From positions 65,655,630 to 65,719,629 of the forward strand of contig CM037865.1 of assembly GCA_021292105.1 (NCBI GenBank): DNA of 64,000 bases, in the 5' to 3' direction. Both the position numbers and the translations under genes were made by a program. Shown piece after piece: positions 57,332 through 64,000 of the stretch (the stretch's first letter is position 1; each line of letters begins with the position of its first letter). The DNA comes from Anadara kagoshimensis (lineage: Eukaryota > Mollusca > Bivalvia > Arcoida > Arcidae). Below the pieces are notes generated by a model, which saw nothing but the letters and a program-made list of their open reading frames with translations, had not been told where the DNA came from and ran no database searches.

Positions 57332-59297
57332 AAAACATACCAATCAATGTCCAAACCACAATCCAAAGGCATAGTATAAAAATTGAAACTGTCAAATTTA
57401 AACATGTACTTCCACCAGTGAAGTGAGGTCAGGTGCTTTAAAAGGGTAAGCACCTCATTTTTAGCTATTTACACCCGCAACATGTGTAGTCAAAATTAGG
57501 AATGAAAGGACCCCGCATTTATTAGACGTCAAATATATCAAAGGTAAATCGAGACACAGACATCATACTAGACATTATTATACCTCACATATATTAAAAC
57601 ACTTTTCATTGGATGTTTTCCAATCACATGACATGTAATAAATGACATATTTCCCACAGAATCACTGTCAGCGTGTGATAACCTCTCACAGCCATGTGAT
57701 AACCTCTCACAGCCATGTGATAATACTATTATCACCCGGTGATGACCCGGTACAAGGGAAACAACTCGTACAACAGAACTGTGTTGTCATTTGGTAAACA
57801 ATAATAATGGCGGCCAGTCGTTTTTTTGAAGTTCGTCGGAAGCGGACTTGTTATTAATTATGTATGACAAAGATGCAGAAAAAACACAAAAAAGGTCACC
57901 CAAGCTTCAGTGGAAATACTGGAAATGTATTTGATGGAAACGAAAAGAGAGGTAAACCTAGATTCTGCGGAATATAAAGTATGAGCCCCCCCCCACCCCC
58001 CCCCTCCGGGATTGTTGAAAGTGTAAACTGGCAGCATTGAATTTAATTTAAAATTTAGACATTGTTTGCGTCAATTTACATGGTAAGTTTTGTTTCGGTA
58101 TAATAAAATAATAATTGCCCTCTAGGTATGTGGACATCCAGAATTGTCACCCTTCAGAAGGGTTTTTACCCTCGGGCGATGCCCTCGGGTGACAACCCGT
58201 CTGTCGGGTGACAATTCTGGATGTCCACATACCTAGAGGGCAATTATTGTATATTATATATACAAGATGTTTTGATGGGGGCCATTGAAAAGTTTTGAGG
58301 GTCTTAATAAGCCCTAGAACTGCTATATCTAATAGTCAACAATTTATTTTAAGAAGCTTGATTCATTGTATAGAGTTCCTATAGTATATGTTCATGTAAT
58401 ATGCTGTGTTTTGTCGCTGTACATTTTAGCCTTTAAAACTATATAAACTATTCGTAGAATGACTGGAATTTAATATATTGACAAGAGATTAGGTTCACAT
58501 TGAACGTTGTATTATTAAGAAAAAAGTCCTAAATGACAGATGATTTGGAAAAAATAATTAAATGTTTCTTTCATCAAAATAATATTCTTTGTGTAACGAA
58601 TATTATCATTGCCTAGAATTAATAAAATATTTTATTTTATATACAGGAAGTTTACTACCAGACAAATGTCACGGAAAGGTATGTCAACTTTTAATTTACT
58701 CGTTTAAAAACGTCGAAATATTTTCTAGGCTTGACATTAAAATTAATATTGCAGTCGACAGGAATAGTTTGTTGTTACGCTTTACACATATGTAAATGAA
58801 TTATTATTTTTTGATAATAACAATGATGAGTTTATTTAAAATATTGGTATAATATCGCAAAAACATTCTTAGTTCCTAAAGTTTGTTTGCCTTTAGCATG
58901 CAACGTTTTATTAATAACAAACAATCCATTTTACATTTTACATATGTAAAACTGATGAAAACCCTACTACCTAACAAGTACAAAAGTGTTGAAATTAAGG
59001 GATTACAGTCTCTTAACACTATGTAGAAAACGAAACATTTAAACACTTTTTTATTTTGCGTTATAAATTAGCACGTTCTCAATACTTGCCTATCGGCGAC
59101 TATGTATGTGCGTTTCAAGTCATCGTTAATTAGTATTTATAAAAATGATTTTTTTTGTAAAGCACTTAACATCTATGTATTGCTTTCAGTTGCTCAGATG
59201 GCTATTTTTGGTCACTTTGATATTGATAAACGCAAGTGCACTAAGTCTTAACAATCTAGACTTCCCTTTGGCTATGTCTGTTAAGAATTATAAATAA
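55086..59297 (+). CDS. Secreted WAP (four-disulfide core) domain protein, 114 residues, four exons
   Basis: Exons 55,086-55,146, 56,555-56,698, 58,647-58,678 and 59,190-59,297. All borders are AG/GT, phases fit, and the total is 345 bases ending TAA. Exon 1 is a signal peptide (MKLEVCIFVILSVIAVVYC). Exon 2 carries one complete WAP domain with all eight cysteines, including CFGDSSCPDGQKCCRHTCG. Exon 3 is a linker (GSLLPDKCHGK). Exon 4 starts LLRWLFLVTLILINASA, a hydrophobic stretch near the C-terminus that might anchor the protein or be a GPI-type signal. WAP proteins are protease inhibitors, antimicrobials or shell-matrix proteins; which applies is unknown. Exon 2 is strong, exon 1 good, exons 3-4 inferred from frame and splice sites. 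A poly(A) signal AATAAA lies at 59,433-59,438. Confidence 0.75.
55508..55553 (-). repeat. Duplicated exon-like segment, copy 2
   Basis: Identical to 54,729-54,774, with the same AG...GT borders. In this copy an upstream open frame reads MAMEIVVFAVLTF then SVQTNWKVLNDLRVLQ, signal-peptide-like. It is antisense to intron 1 of the WAP gene. Confidence 0.55.
55806..56234 (-). repeat. Dispersed repeat, full-length reference copy (about 429 bp)
   Basis: On the minus strand it starts 'AAAAACAAACATACTTATCC' and ends around 'TGGGAAACAAATACACC'. In between are 'GTGAACTTCCACCAGGGAAG', 'AGGGTAAGCACCTCCTGTTT', 'CAATCCTGGACACAGAGACA' and 'TTGATAAGCCTAGGCTTGCA'. No terminal inverted repeats, tRNA boxes or coding were recognised. 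It lies in WAP intron 1. Confidence 0.9.
56235..56400 (-). repeat. Second, diverged partial copy of the dispersed repeat
   Basis: Directly adjoins the full copy in the same orientation: 'AGCTAACTAAACAGGTGATG', 'CTCACGTCCCTGTTTTCACG', 'GGACATGGATTGTTGTGTTT'. Confidence 0.75.
57294..57580 (+). repeat. Poly(A) run followed by a dispersed repeat copy
   Basis: An A run of about 37 bases is joined to 'CAAAACATACCAATCAATGT', then 'GTACTTCCACCAGTGAAGTG' and 'AGGAATGAAAGGACCCCGCA'. Confidence 0.85.
57673..57735. repeat. Short tandem repeat, about 2.5 copies of 24 bp
   Basis: GTGATAACCTCTCACAGCCAT occurs in tandem, running into 'GTGATAATACTATTATCACC', which folds on itself. Confidence 0.85.
57807..57979 (+). 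pseudogene. Crypton-like element first-exon remnant
   Basis: Starts MAASRFFEV. After small frame changes it reads EADLLLIMYDKDAEKTQK, then VTQASVEILEMYLMETKREV and NLDSAEYK. This 'MAASRF...S/E-x-L...K-D-x-x-N/K-T-x-K' start resembles N-termini of Crypton-like recombinase proteins in bivalves, the same broad group as the minus-strand remnant at 53 kb. It is decayed and lies in WAP intron 2. Confidence 0.5.
58110..58248. mobile_element. 139-bp foldback with perfect 43-bp arms
   Basis: Arms 58,110-58,152 and 58,206-58,248 are exact reverse complements (inner part GGTATGTGGACATCCAGAAT). The 53-base centre has further CCCTCGGG repeats. It lies 0.1-0.5 kb after the Crypton-like remnant, whose 5' side also carries 'TATCACCCGGTGATGACCCGG', so both may be ends of one element. 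It is inside WAP intron 2. Confidence 0.9.
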
Positions 59298-59439
59298 TAA
59301 TGAATGGAAAATGTTATTTTTTAAAGTATTTCAATTTTTTTTTAAATATTGTTTTTAATTTCAGATTTCCTTGTCCTGTCTCTTGGGAAGATAGTGTTTT
59401 TAATAAGAAAGCAAAAACGTATTGCAAATCAGAAATAAA

Positions 59440-60735
59440 ATTATTTGACAATAGTTGTTTTTTTATATTGATAAGGTTAATAAGAATATTATGACATTGT
59501 ACAATTATAAAGAAAACTTGAACCTATTCCTATACACAAGTTAAGAAACGGCAGCTTGATACTCATTACTATATACAATACACAAAAGCCTAGGAAAGGT
59601 AACGTCACGGCCTTTTCCAACATATACAAGCTAAAAAGACAAATTGACACATGCTAGTGATGTACAATCTCAAAGAATTAATTTGACATTTAATTCCTAT
59701 ATACAAGTTCTAGAAGATTTGAAACATTATTCTTATTTACAAGCTCAGAGAAGACAATTTGATGCACACTATATAAACAATAGGGGTTCGTTCTCCCTCA
59801 TGTTGTAATTCTAGTTCAACTATTACTGAACTGCCACGGGTTATTGCAAGTTTATTCTTACGAAGATCTTCAAAACGTTTATGGTCACCCTCACAGTATT
59901 GTTGTTGAGTATGATGTCTCTATTGTAGTTCATTTGATATATAAAACAAATATACCAACTTGTGTTCAAATAATTTAAGTTATTATGTATGAATAATAAC
60001 CTTTAGTTTATTAAGAATCGTTTCAATTGCGCAAGATTTTGAATATGATATGAATTACATAATGCACAAAATATATATTTTGAATTTCAATTCTTGTTAT
60101 AGGAATCTATGTACTCATTGTCTTTGGATAAAACAATTGCCATCGTTAAAAAATCAACCATTTACATTAGTTAAAAACATACAAATTCAATACAGTATTT
60201 TGGATAAAAATGAAATAAAATTATTGTCTCTGTTACCCTTAACAGTATCTATGGTATACGCAGAAATAAATAGCAAATAGTGTTTGAAATATGTCCACAA
60301 ACCAGGAAAATTGACTTATGGCTAGTAATTTGGACCATTTAAAAAGTATGATGCAGATTTAAAGCATCGATACCACATGGGATTTTAATTTGCATATTGA
60401 CAGAGTTAAACGTTCTTTTGTCATTAGATAACGTCTGTGACAATAATTGTTTCTTATGTATTGTTCTTATATATCAGTCTCATTAAGATATGGTTAGAAT
60501 ATTATTTCCAAAATACATACATGAATTTAACAATTATGATGATCCTATTTAACTGTGATAAAAGTATGCGTTTAGAACAAGTTCTATGTACTTTGTAATT
60601 TTTAAGTTCTATAACTCAAACGTCAATGCTGTCGAGTCGATATTGACTTTACCAACCAATGTACATTCCGTATCTAATTTTGTTGTTCTGAATAATTGTT
60701 TACTTAATAAATATTTTATAATAATTTATTAATTT
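59440..60735. other. No gene seen; one repeat fragment
   Basis: A fragment of the dispersed repeat (reverse) is at about 59,865-59,935 ('TATGGTCACCCTCACAGTAT'). The rest is AT-rich. Confidence 0.5.
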
Positions 60736-61145
60736 ATACGTTATGGAAGAGCTTGTTCTAATAACGGGAACCTTATACCACAAAGCAAGCTGCAAATAAA
60801 TAAATTGTTGACCCACGTATATTACAATCCTAGGCTCATAGGCTTATCGAGGGCCTTTAAAAGTTGTTTGCTTGTCATCACATTATTGTTGATAAGCATG
60901 ACGACACCTATATGTCCAGGGTTAATCCGGATATATTTGACGTCCCATAATTAAATGTTCTTTTCATTCTAAATTTTCGTTACACGCGTGGCTTGTGTAG
61001 CTAGCCAAACAGAAGATGCTTACACTTCCAGAACACTCGGTCTCACCTCCCTGTTCACGTGTTTAACCTAATTTGGCAACTTCAATGTTTCTACTTTGGT
61101 TTGGAAATGTCAATTAGACACGGAATAGTTTGTATGTTTTTAATT
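60736..61145 (-). repeat. Dispersed repeat, near full length, diverged
   Basis: 'ACGTTATGGAAGAGCTTGTT', 'TATATGTCCAGGGTTAATCC', 'CGTGGCTTGTGTAGCTAGCC' and 'CCTCCCTGTTCACGTGTTTA'. Confidence 0.85.
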
Positions 61146-61149
61146 ACTA

Positions 61150-63360
61150 AAAGAAAAAAAATATTAACAGAGGTGGCAGTACCACGGGAAATAACACAAA
61201 ATGACCGATCAATCAGCGATATCTTACGAAACCAGCACGTTTGCCCTCAAATTCTCACCAGACTGTAAAATTAATACAGAAGCTATAGCCATACATAAAT
61301 ATTTCGTTATTTATAATTTTTTACATTTTTATATCTTGAATATACTTCTAATTTATCGGTTTACTTTGCAACATTTGGTTGGCTTTATAAGCTTCAGATA
61401 CACGATTTGATAACTTCAAGAGTTTTGGGTCTTTTATTTTGTATTCTTGACAATAACTTAAACTTCTAAAATATAAATAATAGGCATGTATATACCAGCT
61501 TGTACACTTGACATCTTATCCCCCAGCCGGTACAGGATGTACTCATGTTTCGCTGCTGTAATGGGCCGACGACAACGATTAAATTACGACGATTTGTTCA
61601 TACACATACCACAATATGCTCGTAATATTGATTTCATATAACTTATGTTACTTTAGTAAAATATCGAATTTTCATGAAGAATATTGCTGTCATAGAATAG
61701 GGGTTCAAAACCGGTAAACTGTTAATTGTAAATTACGAGTAATTGCAAATTGAGTTGTATTTATCTCAAATATAAATTTTCTTAAGTACCATTTGTATTA
61801 TAATATCTGTAAAACAAATCAATAAAATATGTTTTTATTTAACGTTTAGAGCTTCGTGTAAATTGACAAAGGATGGTCTGTGTAATGTTTTAGAAACGTC
61901 AGTACTTCAAAGATATTTAGGTCATTTTAGTGGTTTTAATTTTAAGAGAATTTTTATAGAAAACCGTAGGGGAGATAATGCCAACTGTACTGTATCACGT
62001 TGTGGTCGAATGACACGAGGACGAAGTTTTTATGCATTTATCTTGTTAATTTTAAGTATTTTGTTGTTTGGATATGTGTTCTTTTATTACGTTCTCTTGC
62101 TCTGTTTGTTCTTACTTGCTTTGATTTTTGCAAAGTCACTTTGTTTCCGCATCTGTTTTCGATATTGCATTATAATACAATGAGAAACCAAATATATCAT
62201 CAGCCCATGATCGTGTTGAATTCACAATTAAAAAACAGGAAACTTAAAAAAAAATCAGTTCAACACGTGAACTTCCACGAAAGGAAGTTAATTTGGGTGC
62301 TCCAGAAGCGTATAACTCTATATTAAATGATAAGTACAAGAAGAACAATCTTAATATTGAAAAATAGACCATTTAACTATTACAACACTAGATTGCATGT
62401 TACATGATACAACCCTTTGAACCTAATATAAATACCAATTAGCGTTTTAAAAGCCATAAATATGCAGTATATTAGGGAAAAATGAAAAAAAACTTCGTTA
62501 AAAATAAAAACAAATAATTTGATTGGAGGATAGAATAATTACATAGTAATAGTTAACAACTGACATGGCAAATACTTAAAGTAATACATATCTATGTAAA
62601 TTATTAAGTGATATTACACAATCTTGCAATCCTTTTCATATTTATTTGTTGTCATTGGCAAATTGTGAAATCATACCCCTTAGGAATACACATACACACC
62701 AACGTTCAATTTCTTGCTTTAATACAGATTTTACTTTCTCTAAATAATTTTCTCAAAATCGTCCATAAATATAACGTGCAGTTTATGCCAAAAATACATT
62801 ACAAATGTTAATTAAATTATCTTTTCAGAAGGTACATTTTGGATGCGATTGATTGTGCTTCACATTTCTTTATCACACAGGTTTGGATAATTATTCAAGG
62901 ACACATTCTGTTCGTCTTTAGTGTACTGCCTTTGGTTTCTAAAATGAAGAAAAAATTGTTGTTTTTACTTAAGCAGAACATTGCTTTCAAGCAGGAACAT
63001 AATTTTTAATGTTTATAAATATAATATGCAAGTTGTTCTGTCATTGTTCAGAGAAAGACTAAATTCAAATGTTTTGATTAAGACACCAACGGTTGTAAAT
63101 GGTGTTGTTACAACATTACAAAAGCGTTTGAATGGCAACAATTTATCATTACGTATTAATCGAGCACCAGTTATTAATTAAATGGAAAGGCTGTGGACTA
63201 ATTTTACTATAACTACACATACTTACTGGCCCACACTTTTACAAACTCAATCCAGTCTCCATCCAAAATGGGGAGCCTAATAACCATTGATCAAATTATT
63301 TGTTTGTGTTTGGTTTCTTCGATTTGGGTTCTTTGTTGCATTGCACATTGTCAAGTAAAT
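61150..63360. other. No gene recognised
   Basis: AT-rich. A 106-codon open frame at 61,863-62,183 is made mainly of Leu/Phe/Ile and has no motif. A dispersed-repeat fragment is at about 62,255-62,310 ('ACACGTGAACTTCCACGAAA'). Confidence 0.45.
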
Positions 63361-63368
63361 GTTATTAA

Positions 63369-63685
63369 TCAAAAACAAACATACTAATCCATTTCCGAAC
63401 CACAATTCAGAAGCAAGGTGAAAACTTTGGAATTGACAATCCAAGTTCGTCTAGCGAACTTCCCCCAGGAAAGTGAGACCGGGTGCTCAGGAAGAGTAAG
63501 CACCCCCTTTTCACTTAGCTACACCCGCCACGTGTGTAATAAAAACTGAGTGAAAGGAACATGGAACTATGGGATGTTAAATATTTCCAGGGCAATCCTG
63601 GACACAGAGACATCAAACTTATCTACAATACTGTGATGATGACCATAAAACTATTTGATGACCTTGATAAGTCTAGGCTACGAAC
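63369..63685 (+). repeat. Dispersed repeat, most of the element
   Basis: 'CAAAAACAAACATACTAATC', 'ACCGGGTGCTCAGGAAGAGT', 'GAAAGGAACATGGAACTATG', 'CAGGGCAATCCTGGACACAG'. Confidence 0.9.
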
Positions 63686-63907
63686 TGTTTTTCTATTTCA
63701 TACCCGACGCAGTCGAAATTCTGTAAGTGAGCTCAATATATTTTGATGTCTGATCAGAAGCATATTTTTTATATGCATTACATATTATTGCTACTAAGAT
63801 TTATATTCGTCTCATGCACTTTTTAAATGATCCGATAAAGTCGAAATATGTAATCAAAGAAAAGACAAGATTTCAATACAAATCCCACAGAATCTTTTAT
63901 GAATTAA

Positions 63908-64000
63908 ATAGAGTACCCGGCCTTACTTCCCTGGTGGAAGTCTGCGTCTTAAGCCTAATTCGGATGTTTCAACGCTTTACTTTGCTTTTGGGTTGTAATT
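63908..64000 (-). repeat. Dispersed repeat, reverse, cut by the window end
   Basis: 'CCGGCCTTACTTCCCTGGTGG' block and 'TTTACTTTGCTTTTGGGTTG'. Confidence 0.8.

Noticed and set aside
61863-62183. 106-codon open frame with hydrophobic C-terminal half
   Set aside because: The hydrophobic run is what T-rich DNA gives in this frame. An overlapping frame is equally open and no motif is visible.

Overview
The window is AT-rich animal nuclear DNA: split genes with GT/AG introns, few coding bases and a heavy load of many kinds of transposable elements. A histone deacetylase 8 gene, tRNA-derived SINEs with the bivalve/molluscan type of 3' tail, a 'CTCACCTGACC' type terminal-hairpin repeat with 'AAGGTCA' blocks, a Ngaro-type retrotransposon and several molluscan-style transposase remnants together suggest a bivalve or another mollusc. 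The species cannot be named from the sequence. Family names rest on motifs read by eye and on recalled families; no database was searched.

Layout. 669-9014 (+) holds the last eight coding exons of HDAC8, followed by a 3'UTR to about 10.02 kb. Two pogo/Tigger-like TIR elements sit in its introns, and one ends 11 bases before a splice acceptor. 10-25 kb is repeats: split SINEs, a decayed CxC/SH3-like coding remnant, a tandem array of about 140 bp units, two hammerhead-ribozyme repeats, a dead pogo-type transposase and a tandem duplication of about 0.8 kb. 25,583-29,608 is an almost complete Ngaro-type tyrosine-recombinase retrotransposon with split direct repeats. 30,019-30,683 is a CACTA-like non-autonomous element inserted next to a 42-bp minisatellite.

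33,129-43,531 (-) appears to be a two-exon gene for a small secreted peptide with an EF-hand-like loop between two cysteines. Its roughly 10 kb intron contains a broken DDE transposase and two hammerhead repeats. One of these hammerheads has every conserved core base. 45.5-50.3 kb is a GIY-YIG endonuclease remnant and a 2.3 kb tandem duplication that starts inside it. 53 kb (-) is a truncated Crypton-like recombinase fragment.

55,086-59,297 (+) is a four-exon gene for a secreted whey-acidic-protein (WAP) domain protein of 114 residues. Its introns hold repeats and a 43-bp-arm perfect palindrome. The three inferred host genes (HDAC8, the secreted peptide, the WAP protein) show no functional link to each other. 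Most of the remaining sequence is repeats, including a dispersed repeat of about 430 bp present in about twenty full or partial copies in both orientations.
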